Shown piece by piece: positions 50,036 through 58,336 of a DNA stretch of 64,000 nt. A program made the position numbers and the translations under genes. The stretch lies in contig NZ_JBHUIY010000017.1 in NCBI RefSeq assembly GCF_042683125.1, positions 1 through 64,000 on the forward strand, given 5' to 3'. Numbering within the stretch: position 1 is the first letter of the stretch; each line of letters opens with the position of its first letter. The stretch is from Phaeospirillum tilakii. GTDB lineage: Bacteria; Pseudomonadota; Alphaproteobacteria; Rhodospirillales; Magnetospirillaceae. The notes beneath the pieces are model-generated. The model saw only the letters and a program-made list of their open reading frames with translations, did no database searches and was not told the origin of the DNA.

Positions 50036-50965
50036 TCAACCTACTGGCTCTGTACTTTGCACATCATAAATCCGGCTTGAAAGACGAGAATACAGCCTAT
50101 GATCAAGTAGCGCCTGGAATATATCGCGGCAACTATCTGGCGTAGGAACAATCCTCCCATACTCATCAAAAACAATATTAAAGCCCATGGATGCGCATTC
50201 TTCACGAAGATTTTTCATAAAAACTCGATCCCTATAGTGCCCTTTTTCCCTAATCGCGATCGCTCTGCGCAATTGTATTTTGTTCTCCCCAACGAAATCA
50301 GATATTACACTTACGTCGGAGAAAACATTGCTGAATGCCGTGTCAGCAGTCAGCTCATGAAATGCTTCGAGATGTCCCGCGCGATACGCCAACACCGACT
50401 CGAAATGCTGTTTATTAGATACAAACACATCGCCACCAAATACAAAAAAATCGAAGAATGGCTCAATACTAAAGGAGGGGCGCTCATCAATGTCTAGCTC
50501 TTCATCATTTAACACTATGCGCATCATGCCTAACGAACGTTTTGTGCTCCAAGTTGCGTTGGTCTTCCTCAAAGTCAGCAAGACGCCATCTTCGTTGGCG
50601 AAGCGCAACATATAGAAATCAGCGTTAGCGATATGCTTGAGATTCGTTACCTTCCGCCCTTCGGTCGGATTCGCCGATTGCCCTTCGACAAGCCCGATGT
50701 GCGTTTCGTCGGCACCGAGTGTGAGCGCGCTAGATTCGTTATTCTGAGCAAGGATATCGTAATCGATGATCTCGGTAATGGCTTCTAGCGCCGTTGCCAC
50801 CGAGTGCCGCAAGGCCACCCCAAGATCCTCCGTTATGCCGACCCACCTTCCGGTAAATATAGGAAGCCCATCCCTCATCGATTTTTTGTAAACCCACACG
50901 GTCAGATCCGATCCATCTAGATCGAATGCCTTAATGCCCGCCAAATCTGCCACTCGCGCCTCCAT
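50036..50965 (-). CDS. kwaB: Kiwa anti-phage protein KwaB (DUF4868)
   Basis: 309 residues. The length, the DUF4868-like sequence (LRFANEDGVLLTLRK, then PFFDFFVFGGDVFVSNKQHFESVLAYR) and the position right after a four-helix membrane protein of KwaA size identify the Kiwa pair. KwaB is the cytoplasmic effector. In the studied E. coli system it binds DNA and blocks late phage gene expression or replication once the membrane partner senses injection (family knowledge). It starts 4 bp after the kwaA stop. Base composition is visibly more A/T-rich than the flanking genes, which points to recent transfer. Confidence 0.8.
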   Translation of the reverse strand: MEARVADLAGIKAFDLDGSDLTVWVYKKSMRDGLPIFTGRWVGITEDLGVALRHSVATALEAITEIIDYDILAQNNESSALTLGADETHIGLVEGQSANPTEGRKVTNLKHIANADFYMLRFANEDGVLLTLRKTNATWSTKRSLGMMRIVLNDEELDIDERPSFSIEPFFDFFVFGGDVFVSNKQHFESVLAYRAGHLEAFHELTADTAFSNVFSDVSVISDFVGENKIQLRRAIAIREKGHYRDRVFMKNLREECASMGFNIVFDEYGRIVPTPDSCRDIFQALLDHRLYSRLSSRIYDVQSTEPVG

Positions 50966-50969
50966 ACCA

Positions 50970-51557
50970 TTAGCTGCGTATAATCATCACATCTTGTATT
51001 CTACATTGAAAGTATATAGATCTCGGCTCTATCTCAACTTTAGAGAGAACCCGCCCAATCAACTGATCTTCACTCTGCATATGACTATATTTGATCTCAT
51101 AAAGCCTCCAGCCAAAAACAACAAGGATAGGATTCATGAATATCTGGCCAGATCGGTACGATATCCAGAACATCCAAAAAAGAAAAACAAAAAACCCGAT
51201 TATTTTCGAGTTAAAGCCAAAATCAAGACCCATAAATGACACTATATACGGTATCGTGTAATTAATCAGGTCCGCTGGAACATGTTTTGCCTCTATGATG
51301 CGTATCCGATGAGGTGTTTTAACCGCATTCAACAACCAATTGGTTGCCAACAAACAGGCAGCGCCGACACCAACCGCCGTGAGCGACCAAACAGGATGCA
51401 ACAGAAGCGATTGAAAACCACTTTTTAATAACTCCAATGGATTTTCCACGCCCACCTTCAGGGCGTCCAAATTCAAATCCTGTACGAACAGGATGAGGCT
51501 CAATGGAAGATAAGAGCCCAGATAGAGGGCGAAGGCGGACGTCTTTCTGAGCTGCAT
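50970..51557 (-). CDS. kwaA: Kiwa membrane protein KwaA
   Basis: 195 residues with four predicted transmembrane helices (about 7-24, 45-68, 95-118 and 120-150), the KwaA topology. The N-terminus MQLRKTSAFALYLGSYLPLS follows the family start. KwaA is the membrane sensor of the Kiwa system that recruits KwaB. The start at 51557 is chosen as the first codon of helix 1. The frame stays open for another 51 codons upstream, but those residues are charged and unlike KwaA. It is A/T-rich like kwaB and coupled to it with a 4-bp gap. Confidence 0.78.
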   Translation of the reverse strand: MQLRKTSAFALYLGSYLPLSLILFVQDLNLDALKVGVENPLELLKSGFQSLLLHPVWSLTAVGVGAACLLATNWLLNAVKTPHRIRIIEAKHVPADLINYTIPYIVSFMGLDFGFNSKIIGFFVFLFWMFWISYRSGQIFMNPILVVFGWRLYEIKYSHMQSEDQLIGRVLSKVEIEPRSIYFQCRIQDVMIIRS

Positions 51558-51697
51558 GCTACATCGTTCCGCCGCGATGAACTCCAATTCAGACAATGAT
51601 AGTTCAAGTCGCGACGCTAGGCGAGATCCCGGTTTCCGCCGCGAAAAACCATCGACTGATCGAGCCCAACTCGCCAGAGTTATGCCGTCCCGGCCAA

Positions 51698-51722
51698 TGA
51701 ACTGACCCAACGGGTCAGTTCA
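51698..51722. other. Perfect 25-bp palindrome between the antitoxin and kwaA
   Basis: TGAACTGACCC (51698-51708) and GGGTCAGTTCA (51712-51722) form perfect 11-bp arms separated by AAC. It lies 14 bp after the stop of the vapB-like gene on the minus strand. No T-run follows, so it is a weak terminator. It could be an operator for the Kiwa genes or a scar of an insertion or recombination event that removed the toxin gene. Confidence 0.55.
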
Positions 51723-51736
51723 AAGGGCAGCCGGTA

Positions 51737-51958
51737 TTACAGGCTCTCCCGCTCCTGGATCGGCGGCTGTTCACGTTCGGGCCAATCGAGCCCGGGCCTG
51801 GAGAAGAAATCATCCCAGATCGCATTGGCGGGAACGATCACCCGACGCGCCCCGTCGCGCAGGATGGTCACTTCCGTCACGCCATCGGGGAACGCGACCT
51901 CCTCCGGCAGGCGAACGGCTTGGGAACGGTTGCTCTGAAACAAGGTCGTGCGGGTCAT
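51737..51958 (-). CDS. vapB: VapB-type antitoxin without a toxin partner
   Basis: 73 residues of an AbrB/SpoVT-fold VapB antitoxin: MTRTTLFQSNRSQAVRLPEE is the DNA-binding swapped-hairpin part. GVTEVTILRDGARRVIVPA completes the fold, and WDDFFSRPGLDWPE is the toxin-binding tail. VapC normally follows or overlaps, but the next 180 bp on this strand contain no PIN-domain start. It is an orphan antitoxin at the right edge of the Kiwa island. It could be an anti-toxin for a VapC elsewhere or a relic. The start at 51958 begins the family sequence. Confidence 0.72.
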   Translation of the reverse strand: MTRTTLFQSNRSQAVRLPEEVAFPDGVTEVTILRDGARRVIVPANAIWDDFFSRPGLDWPEREQPPIQERESL

Positions 51959-52050
51959 GGGAGGCTCCAGCCGCGCGGATATATACAGTGTACATCCCGC
52001 CACGCGTGAGCTTCAACGGATCCCCGCCCTCTCCCGACCATCAAAGGGTT

Positions 52051-52092
52051 CCAAGGGCCTTGCGGCCCTTGGCGGGTGCGGGCAGAGCCCGC
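52051..52092 (-). repeat. Two-hairpin intergenic element, single end
   Basis: Inner CCAAGGGCC-TTGC-GGCCCTTGG (52051-52072) and outer GCGGGC-AGA-GCCCGC (52078-52092). It lies just after the BON-protein stop codon on the minus strand and close to the right border of the Kiwa island. Confidence 0.7.
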
Positions 52093-52101
52093 GCAATCCC
52101 C

Positions 52102-52668
52102 CTACCGCCCGTCCTCGGCCTGAGTATGATCGACCACCCACTTAACCCCGTCGGCCTCGCGCAGGGTGTCGGCGGCGCGATCGGCGGCGGCGCGGGTGGG
52201 GGCGGTGCCGAGCAGATAGGCGACGCCGTGGACCAGCCGCACCGCATAGCGGCCGGGCTGGCCGTCGAGGCGGGCGAGCAGGGTCTGCTCGCCGGTGGAA
52301 TCCGGCAGGAATTCGGGCAGCAGCGGCGCCTCGATCAGATGGAGATCGACCAGCACCCCATGGACTCCGTCCACCCCGGCGGCGGTGCGTTCGGCGCGCT
52401 GGCGCTGGCCGGGACGGACCACCGCGCCGGTCAGCAGCACGGTGCCGCGCCAGGCCAGCACCGACACGCTTTGGAACCCGGTCCGATCGGCGGCGAGCAG
52501 GCGGTCGAGCACCGCGTTGGCCAGGGCGCGGTCGTCCGGGGCCACCCGGGCGGTGCCGGCGGATCCCGCCAGCCCGACCGGACGGGTCGGCGCGCAGCCG
52601 GCGGCCCCGAGCAGGACCGCCACCAGCACCGCCTCAGCCAGCCCGCGCCGCACCATCCCCGCGCGCAT
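52102..52668 (-). CDS. BON-domain-like periplasmic lipoprotein
   Basis: 188 residues. The lipoprotein signal ends VLLGAAGCAPT. Two BON-like repeats follow (about 45-105 with FQSVSVLAWRGTVLLTGAVV, and 115-180 with YAVRLVHGVAYLLGTA, then ADTLREADGVKWVVDH). BON proteins bind the outer membrane or peptidoglycan and help withstand envelope stress (OsmY, DolP). The start at 52668 has GAGGA with five bases of spacing. Starts at 52680 and 52656 are also possible. It overlaps the end of the VTT gene by 35 bp, so coupling is likely. Confidence 0.8.
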   Translation of the reverse strand: MRAGMVRRGLAEAVLVAVLLGAAGCAPTRPVGLAGSAGTARVAPDDRALANAVLDRLLAADRTGFQSVSVLAWRGTVLLTGAVVRPGQRQRAERTAAGVDGVHGVLVDLHLIEAPLLPEFLPDSTGEQTLLARLDGQPGRYAVRLVHGVAYLLGTAPTRAAADRAADTLREADGVKWVVDHTQAEDGR

Positions 52669-53380
52669 CCTCTTCCTCATCGAGCACCGCCTCGATCGCC
52701 GGGTCGAGCCGGCGGCCATGGCGATAGCGCCGCACCAGCCAGATCCCCAGCACCCCCGAGGCGATGAACAGCACCACGCTGACGCCGATCCGCAGCGGCG
52801 GATCGACCTGGATGCCGCTGCCGAGCAGCACGAACACCACCGTCTGCGGCAGATAGCCGAGCAGCGAGCCGCCGAGGAACGGCAGCAGCGCCACCCCCGA
52901 CACCCCGGCGGCAAGGTTGGTCAGCAGGTTGCTGCCGACCGGCAGCAGCCGCAGCAGCAGGGTCATCGACAGGGTGTTGCCGGCCAGGAACGCATCGAGC
53001 CGGGCGATCCGGTCGGGGAAATGGGCCACCACCACCGCGCGGCCGAGCCAGCGGGCGTAGCAGAACGCGCCGAGGCAGCCGAGCAGCGAGGCGAGGGTCG
53101 CCCACAGCACCCCCTCGACGAAACCGAAGGCATAGCCGGCGAGGAAGCACACCGCCTGACGCGGCAGGCCGATGCCGATCGCCAGGGCGCCGGCCAGCAC
53201 GAACAGGGAATCGCCGCGCAGGCCGTGGCCACGGATCTGCTGGTCGATCCAGCCGGCATCGAGCGCCTGACGCAGGCCGAGCATCTCGATCAGGAAGCCG
53301 GCGGCGGCCAGGGTGGCGATCAGGGTCAGGCCGCGCAGCAGAATCCGGGGACGCAGCCCCGGCACGCGGGCGGATGTCAC
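52634..53380 (-). CDS. VTT/TVP38-TMEM64-family membrane protein
   Basis: 248 residues with about six hydrophobic segments and the SNARE-associated/VTT domain (about 60-200: ALAIGIGLPRQAVCFLAGYAFG, then RLLPVGSNLLTNLAAGVSGV). DedA-like VTT proteins are thought to scramble or flip phospholipids and undecaprenyl phosphate. Start GTG at 53380, overlapping the glycosyltransferase stop (GTGA). It is the third gene of an operon of accA, glycosyltransferase, VTT and BON. Confidence 0.85.
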   Translation of the reverse strand: MTSARVPGLRPRILLRGLTLIATLAAAGFLIEMLGLRQALDAGWIDQQIRGHGLRGDSLFVLAGALAIGIGLPRQAVCFLAGYAFGFVEGVLWATLASLLGCLGAFCYARWLGRAVVVAHFPDRIARLDAFLAGNTLSMTLLLRLLPVGSNLLTNLAAGVSGVALLPFLGGSLLGYLPQTVVFVLLGSGIQVDPPLRIGVSVVLFIASGVLGIWLVRRYRHGRRLDPAIEAVLDEEEDARGDGAARAG

Positions 53381-54120
53381 TCGACGGTCTCGATCACCGG
53401 CCGGCTGGAGCGGCGGATCAGCCACATCACCCCGAGCAGATCGACCAGACCGACCCACAGCCGGTCCCACATGCCGTATTTGGACTGGCCGCGCTCGCGC
53501 GGGCGGTGATTGACCCGCACCGTCTCGACCCGGCCACCGGCGCGGATCACCAGCGCGGCCATGAAGCGGTGCATGTGGTCGAAGTAAGGCAGATCGAGGA
53601 ACAAGGCGCGGGGCAGCAGCTTGACCCCGCTGCCGGAATCCGGGATGCCGTCGCCGAGCAGGGCCGAGCGGACCCGGTTGGCCACCAGCGAGGACAGCCG
53701 GCGCAGCGGATCGTCGCGGCGGGCGGCGCGCCAGCCGGTGATCATCAGGCCGGGGCGAACCGCCTCGTCGGCGGCGCGCCAGGCCTCGACCAAGGCCGGC
53801 AGGTCGGCGGGATCGTTCTGGCCGTCGCCGTCAAGGGTGGCGACCAGCGGGGCGCGGGCGGCGCGGATGCCGGTGGCGACGGCGCGGCTCTGACCGCAGC
53901 CGGTGCGGTGCCGCAGCACCACCAGCCGCGAATAGAGGCGGCGGGCCTCCTTCAGCCGTTCCGGGGTGGCGTCGGTCGAGCCGTCATCGACATAGATGAC
54001 CTCGAACGCCATCCGGTTCTTGAGGACGACGTGGATCTCGCGCAGCAGGGGGAGAATGTTGTCGGCCTCGTTGCGGACCGGCACCACAACCGACAGTTCT
54101 GGCGCCTCGGTCTCGCTCAC
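53377..54120 (-). CDS. Family 2 glycosyltransferase (dolichyl-phosphate mannosyltransferase-like)
   Basis: 247 residues of a GT-A fold: LSVVVPVRNEADNILPLLRE at the N-terminus, FEVIYVDDGSTDATPERLKE near 40, VATLDGDGQNDPADLPALVE with the DxD motif near 90, and the RERGQSKYGMWDRLWVG motif of DPM1-like enzymes near the end. It moves a sugar from a nucleotide donor to a lipid carrier, here perhaps undecaprenyl phosphate, at the cytoplasmic face of the membrane. GTG at 54120 overlaps the accA stop (GTGA). Co-transcription with a lipid-flipping VTT protein fits lipid-linked sugar handling (inference). Confidence 0.85.
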   Translation of the reverse strand: MSETEAPELSVVVPVRNEADNILPLLREIHVVLKNRMAFEVIYVDDGSTDATPERLKEARRLYSRLVVLRHRTGCGQSRAVATGIRAARAPLVATLDGDGQNDPADLPALVEAWRAADEAVRPGLMITGWRAARRDDPLRRLSSLVANRVRSALLGDGIPDSGSGVKLLPRALFLDLPYFDHMHRFMAALVIRAGGRVETVRVNHRPRERGQSKYGMWDRLWVGLVDLLGVMWLIRRSSRPVIETVE

Positions 54121-55070
54121 GACAGCCCCACTTTCCCCATTTCCAGGAACTTCTCGCGCCGGCGGGCGCGCAGCACCCCGCCCTCGAAGGTCGAGAGGTC
54201 GTTGAGGGCGTTCTCGATGTAATTGCCCAGCGTCTGGATCATCTGCGGCACGTCGCGGTGGGCGCCGCCGAGCGGTTCCGGCACCTCGGCATCGATCACC
54301 CCGAGCTTCAGCAGATCCTGGGCGGTCAGACGGAGCTGTTCGGCCGCGTCCTTGGCGTTCTCGCCCGAGCGCCACAGGATCGAGGCGCAGCCTTCGGGGC
54401 TGATCACCGAATAGATCGCGTGTTCGAGCATCAGCACCCGGTTGGCGGTGGCCAGCGCGATCGCGCCGCCCGAGCCGCCCTCGCCGATGATGGTCGAGAC
54501 GAACGGCACCCGCAGATTAAGGCCGGCATCGATCGAGCGGGCGATCGCCTCGGCCTGACCGCGCGCCTCGGCATCGACCCCGGGATAGGCCCCGGCGGTA
54601 TCGACCAGGGTGATCACCGGCAGCTGGAAATGGTCGGCCAGTTCCATCAGGCGGCGGGCCTTGCGGTAGCCCTCGGGCTTGGCCATGCCGAAATTGTGGC
54701 GGATGCGGCCTTCGGTGTCGTGGCCCTTCTCGTGGCCCATCACCACCACCGAGCGGCCCCGGAAGCGGCCGAGGCCGCCGACGATGGCCTGATCCTCGGC
54801 GAACAGGCGGTCGCCGGCCAGCGGGGTGAAATCCTCGATCAGCCCCTGGATGTAGGCGAGCGCGTGCGGACGCTGCGGGTGGCGCGCCACCTGCGTCTTC
54901 TGCCAGGGCGTGAGCTTGGCGTAGGTCGTGCGCAGCAGCTTGTCGACCTTGGCCTGGAGCTTGCCCACTTCCTCGGCGATGTTGACTTCACCGCTGTCGG
55001 AAAGGTGGCGCAACTCCTCGATCTTGCCCTCGAGCTCGGCGACGGGCTTTTCGAATTCGAGAATATGCAT
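54117..55070 (-). CDS. accA: Acetyl-CoA carboxylase carboxyltransferase subunit alpha
   Basis: 317 residues with the crotonase fold of the carboxyltransferase alpha chain. The N-terminal helical region (FEKPVAELEGKIEELRHLSD) is followed by HPQRPHALAYIQGLIEDFTPLAGDR, GMAKPEGYRKARRLMELADHFQLP and IIGEGGSGGAIALATANRVLML. AccA with AccD transfers CO2 from carboxybiotin to acetyl-CoA to start fatty-acid synthesis. The N-terminal ATG at 55070 gives the family start MHILEFEKP. It is the first gene of the operon with glycosyltransferase, VTT and BON genes. Confidence 0.95.
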   Translation of the reverse strand: MHILEFEKPVAELEGKIEELRHLSDSGEVNIAEEVGKLQAKVDKLLRTTYAKLTPWQKTQVARHPQRPHALAYIQGLIEDFTPLAGDRLFAEDQAIVGGLGRFRGRSVVVMGHEKGHDTEGRIRHNFGMAKPEGYRKARRLMELADHFQLPVITLVDTAGAYPGVDAEARGQAEAIARSIDAGLNLRVPFVSTIIGEGGSGGAIALATANRVLMLEHAIYSVISPEGCASILWRSGENAKDAAEQLRLTAQDLLKLGVIDAEVPEPLGGAHRDVPQMIQTLGNYIENALNDLSTFEGGVLRARRREKFLEMGKVGLS

Positions 55071-55169
55071 GGGGTGATGTCATACAAGCAGCCGCGCCCC
55101 GGAGCAAGCGGCGTTGTGGCGCCTTCGCCTCATTTGCAACCCCGCCCGCGCCCGCGCCCGGCGGCGGGG

Positions 55170-57644
55170 TCAGCCCCCGCCCGGGGCGGGCAGGATGAAC
55201 AGGAAGCGGCTGCCCTCGCCCGGCCGGGATTCGACCCAGATCCGCCCGCCGTGACGCTCGACGATCTTCTTGCACAAGGCGAGGCCGATGCCGGTGCCGT
55301 CATAGCGTTCGCGGCTGTGCAGACGCTGGAACAGGCGGAAGATCCGTTCGTAATAATCGGGCTCGATGCCGATGCCGTTGTCGGCCACGCTCACCTGCCA
55401 GCCGCCCTCGACCCGCCGCGCCGACAGCGTCACCAGCGGCGGGCGCTCCGGGCTGCGATATTTGATCGCGTTGCCGATCAGGTTCTGGAACAGGCTGGCG
55501 AGCTGGCCGGCATCGCCCCGCACCGTCACCGCGTCGAGCCCGGGCTCGATCTCCAGCCGGGCGCCGCTCTCCTCCAGCCCGACCGCGAGGTTGGCCGCCG
55601 CCTGCGCAATCGCGGCGCGCAGCCGCACCGGGGCAAGGGCGAGATCCTCGCGGCCGATGCGGGAAAAATCGAGCAGGTCGAGGATCAGCCGGTCCATCCG
55701 CTGCGCCCCGTCCTTGGCGAAGGCAATGAACTGACGGGCCTCGTCGTCGAATCCCTCGCCATGGCGGCGTTCGAGCAGGCCGAGGAAGCTCGACACCATC
55801 CGGAGCGGCTCGCGCAGATCGTGGCTGGCGACATAGGCGAATTGTTCGAGATCGGCGTTGGAGCGGGCCAGTTCGCGGGTGCGTTCCTCCAGCGCCCGCA
55901 GCATCGCCCGCTGGGCGCCGACATCCTCGACCAGGGTGTAGATGGTCTCGCCCTCCCCCGCCCCGTCCGCCTCGTCCGTCGCGGCGAGACGGACCCCGCG
56001 CAGCCGGACCGGCACCGTCCGCCCGTCGGCCAGCGGCAACAGGCTCTCATAGGGGCCGAAGCGGCCCTCGGCGGCCAGCCGGGCGGCCTGGGCGCCCTCC
56101 TCGCCCCCGGCGCCGGGCTGCGGCACCAGTTCGGGCAGCCTCCGCCCGACCGTCCCGGCCCGGTCGCCGCCGAGCAGGGCCAGCAAAGCGGGATTGGCGT
56201 CGCGGATCCGCCCGTCGCCGTCGCACAGGCAGCAGCCGAGCGGCGACAGGTCGAACATCGCCCGCAGCCGGGCCTCGACCGCGCGGATTGAGCTGAGATC
56301 GGTGATGGTGCCCGACATCCGCACCACCCGCCCGGCCGCGTCGCGCTGGAGCAGCGAGCGGGCCAGCACCGGCAGGGAGCGGCCGGACAGGTGGCGCAGG
56401 CGGAATTCGCTCCGCAGCGTCGCCGCGTCCCCGGCCCAGGCGGCGGCCAGTTCGGCCTCGACCCGGGCGCGGTCGTCGGGATGGACCCGGTCGCGCCACA
56501 GCAGCGACGAGCCGCGCCGCGTTTCGGCCGGCTCGCCCAGCATCTCCCACCAGCGCGGCGAATATTCGACCTCGTCCCGCAACAGATCCCAGTCCCACCA
56601 GCCGTCATTGGCGCCGCGCAGCACCCGGTCGAACCGGTCGGCCTGGGCATGGGCGGCGCGATGGGCCTCGGCCAGCGCCGCCAGCGCCCGGCCGCGCTGG
56701 CGCCACGCCGACAGCACCAGCCCGACCAGCAGCAGGAAGGCCACCACCACCACCGCCACCCGGGCCAGTTCGCTGCGCCACGCATCGAGGAAGGTTTCCT
56801 CGGCGATGCCGACGCTGAAATAGAGCGGATGGCCGGCGGCGCGGCGCAGGAAGGCGATGCGGGACTGGCCGTCGAGCTGGGACACCGCGCGATAGGAACT
56901 CTCCTCCGCGCCGCGCTCGATCAGCGCCCGCAGCGGCGCCGAGGCGGCGGTCGAGATGGCGCCGCCCTGCACCGCCGCCACCGCCGGCCGGCGGGCGAGG
57001 AATTCGACCCGCTGGTTGAGCAGCGAGACATGCAGCCCCGGCGGAACGGAATCGGGCAGGAAACGCTCGACCAGCCCCTGGGCCGGCAGCACCGCCCGCA
57101 CCACCCCGGCGAAGGCGCCGTCGGGGCGGGTCAGCCGGCGGCCGGCCAGCACCACCCGCTGGCCGCTGGCGCCGTCCCACAGCGGCGACGACAGCACCAG
57201 GGCGGTGCCGGGGACGTCGCGCAATTCGGCGAAGAAGGCCTGGACCACCGCGTCGCGTTCGGGAGCCAGGGCGGCGCCGGCCCGCGCGCCGGGCACCGGC
57301 CGGCCGGCGGCGTCGAGCAGCTCGACGGTGATCACCCCGGGCAGATGGCGGCGGTGGCGTTCGACCAGCGCCTGGCTCCAGTGCTGGCCGGGGGGATTGA
57401 GGCGGGCATCGGCCAGATCGCGCAGTTCAAGGTCGATCCGGTCGAGATAGGCGCCGAGCCCCTGGGCCAGCGCCCCCGACAGCAGCCGGGCGGCGGCCGA
57501 GGCCGAGGCGCGGCGGCCCTGGCGGTCGAGTTCGACCGTCAGCACGGCCAGACCGACCACGATCACGGTGATCCCGGCCAGCGCGGCCAGGATCCAGCGG
57601 CCATGCCGCGCCGGAACGGCGGCGGGCGAGTCGGAGGGGCACAA
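55170..57644 (-). CDS. PAS-domain sensor histidine kinase with extracytoplasmic domain
   Basis: 824 residues. TM1 (about 17-37), a periplasmic domain of about 250 residues (Cache-like, with VPPGLHVSLLNQRVEF), and TM2 (about 290-312) are followed by two PAS domains (about 340-455 and 465-580). The HisKA helix has the phosphorylated histidine in VASHDLREPLRMV (near 600), and HATPase_c has N, G1, F and G2 boxes (NLIGNAIKYRS, VADNGIGIEPDY, YDGTGIGLALCKKIVERHGG) to the end. This layout suits autophosphorylation. No response regulator is adjacent, so its partner is elsewhere. A TTG start at 57644 has a good GAGGT site. Confidence 0.85.
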   Translation of the reverse strand: MCPSDSPAAVPARHGRWILAALAGITVIVVGLAVLTVELDRQGRRASASAAARLLSGALAQGLGAYLDRIDLELRDLADARLNPPGQHWSQALVERHRRHLPGVITVELLDAAGRPVPGARAGAALAPERDAVVQAFFAELRDVPGTALVLSSPLWDGASGQRVVLAGRRLTRPDGAFAGVVRAVLPAQGLVERFLPDSVPPGLHVSLLNQRVEFLARRPAVAAVQGGAISTAASAPLRALIERGAEESSYRAVSQLDGQSRIAFLRRAAGHPLYFSVGIAEETFLDAWRSELARVAVVVVAFLLLVGLVLSAWRQRGRALAALAEAHRAAHAQADRFDRVLRGANDGWWDWDLLRDEVEYSPRWWEMLGEPAETRRGSSLLWRDRVHPDDRARVEAELAAAWAGDAATLRSEFRLRHLSGRSLPVLARSLLQRDAAGRVVRMSGTITDLSSIRAVEARLRAMFDLSPLGCCLCDGDGRIRDANPALLALLGGDRAGTVGRRLPELVPQPGAGGEEGAQAARLAAEGRFGPYESLLPLADGRTVPVRLRGVRLAATDEADGAGEGETIYTLVEDVGAQRAMLRALEERTRELARSNADLEQFAYVASHDLREPLRMVSSFLGLLERRHGEGFDDEARQFIAFAKDGAQRMDRLILDLLDFSRIGREDLALAPVRLRAAIAQAAANLAVGLEESGARLEIEPGLDAVTVRGDAGQLASLFQNLIGNAIKYRSPERPPLVTLSARRVEGGWQVSVADNGIGIEPDYYERIFRLFQRLHSRERYDGTGIGLALCKKIVERHGGRIWVESRPGEGSRFLFILPAPGGG

Positions 57645-57749
57645 GGGCGAACCTCACCGATCTGGGGGAAGCCATGCGACCCAGAGGAGAATAGACCGAC
57701 GCCCTTTCGCGCGCAACCGCCGGCCGGCGCCCCGGCCGATGGGGGGAGA

Positions 57750-58148
57750 TCAGCCCCCGGCGTCGAGCAGGGCGGCGCGGGCGGCGGCGAGGTCGTCGCC
57801 CATCACCCGCATCGTCGCCATCATCGACAGGATCAGGGTGCGCAGCCCGTCGGGGGCCTGATCGATCATCGCCTGGATCGCCGCCCGGGGCAGCACCAGC
57901 ACGGTGACGTCGTCATCGGCCAGCGCCCCGGCCATCCGGGGGGCATCGTCGATCAGGGCCAGTTCGCCGAACACCTGGAACGGCCGCACCAGCCCAAGCG
58001 TCACCCGCCGCCCGCCGACCGTCTTGAAGATCCGCACCGTGCCGCGATGGACCAGATAGGCGGTGTCGCCGGAATCGCCCTCGCGGAAGATCAGCGTGCC
58101 GCGCGCGAAATCGCGCCGTTCCGTCGCCCCGTCGCCGCCACGCGTCAT
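57750..58148 (-). CDS. Cyclic-nucleotide-binding (CAP_ED) domain protein
   Basis: 132 residues, essentially one cNMP-binding beta-roll. GTLIFREGDSGDTAYLVHRG carries the entry strands. VFGELALIDDAPRMAGALADD has the phosphate-binding-cassette-like helix, with arginine in PRMAGA, and a short C-helix follows. There is no DNA-binding domain, so it is not a CRP-type regulator. It may sense cAMP or a cyclic dinucleotide for a partner protein. GGAGGG precedes the ATG at 58148. It is just downstream of the sensor kinase stretch on the same strand but separated by about 100 bp. Confidence 0.75.
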   Translation of the reverse strand: MTRGGDGATERRDFARGTLIFREGDSGDTAYLVHRGTVRIFKTVGGRRVTLGLVRPFQVFGELALIDDAPRMAGALADDDVTVLVLPRAAIQAMIDQAPDGLRTLILSMMATMRVMGDDLAAARAALLDAGG

Positions 58149-58229
58149 CGCCGCCCTCCGCACCCCAGCCATCGCCGCCGCCGGATCAGCATACCATCGT
58201 CCGGGGGACCTCGGCGCGGCGATTCGGAC

Positions 58230-58258
58230 TTGACGGCACCGCCGGATCTCCGTAAAAA
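58230..58258 (+). promoter_or_regulatory. Sigma70 promoter of rpmB
   Basis: TTGACG (58230-58235), a 17-bp spacer, TAAAAA (58253-58258). It stands 79 bp upstream of the rpmB ATG in otherwise GC-rich DNA, and no other pair in the region comes close to consensus. Confidence 0.7.
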
Positions 58259-58336
58259 CGCGGCTTCCTCCGGCACCGCCCGAGCGATCGCGGCTGGGGT
58301 GCGTCCGGCGACCGTCTTCTAGCAAGGATTTTCGAT

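Noticed and set aside
51558..51710. N-terminal extension of KwaA by 51 residues
   Set aside because: The extra residues are charged and unlike KwaA, and the first membrane helix begins at the chosen start.
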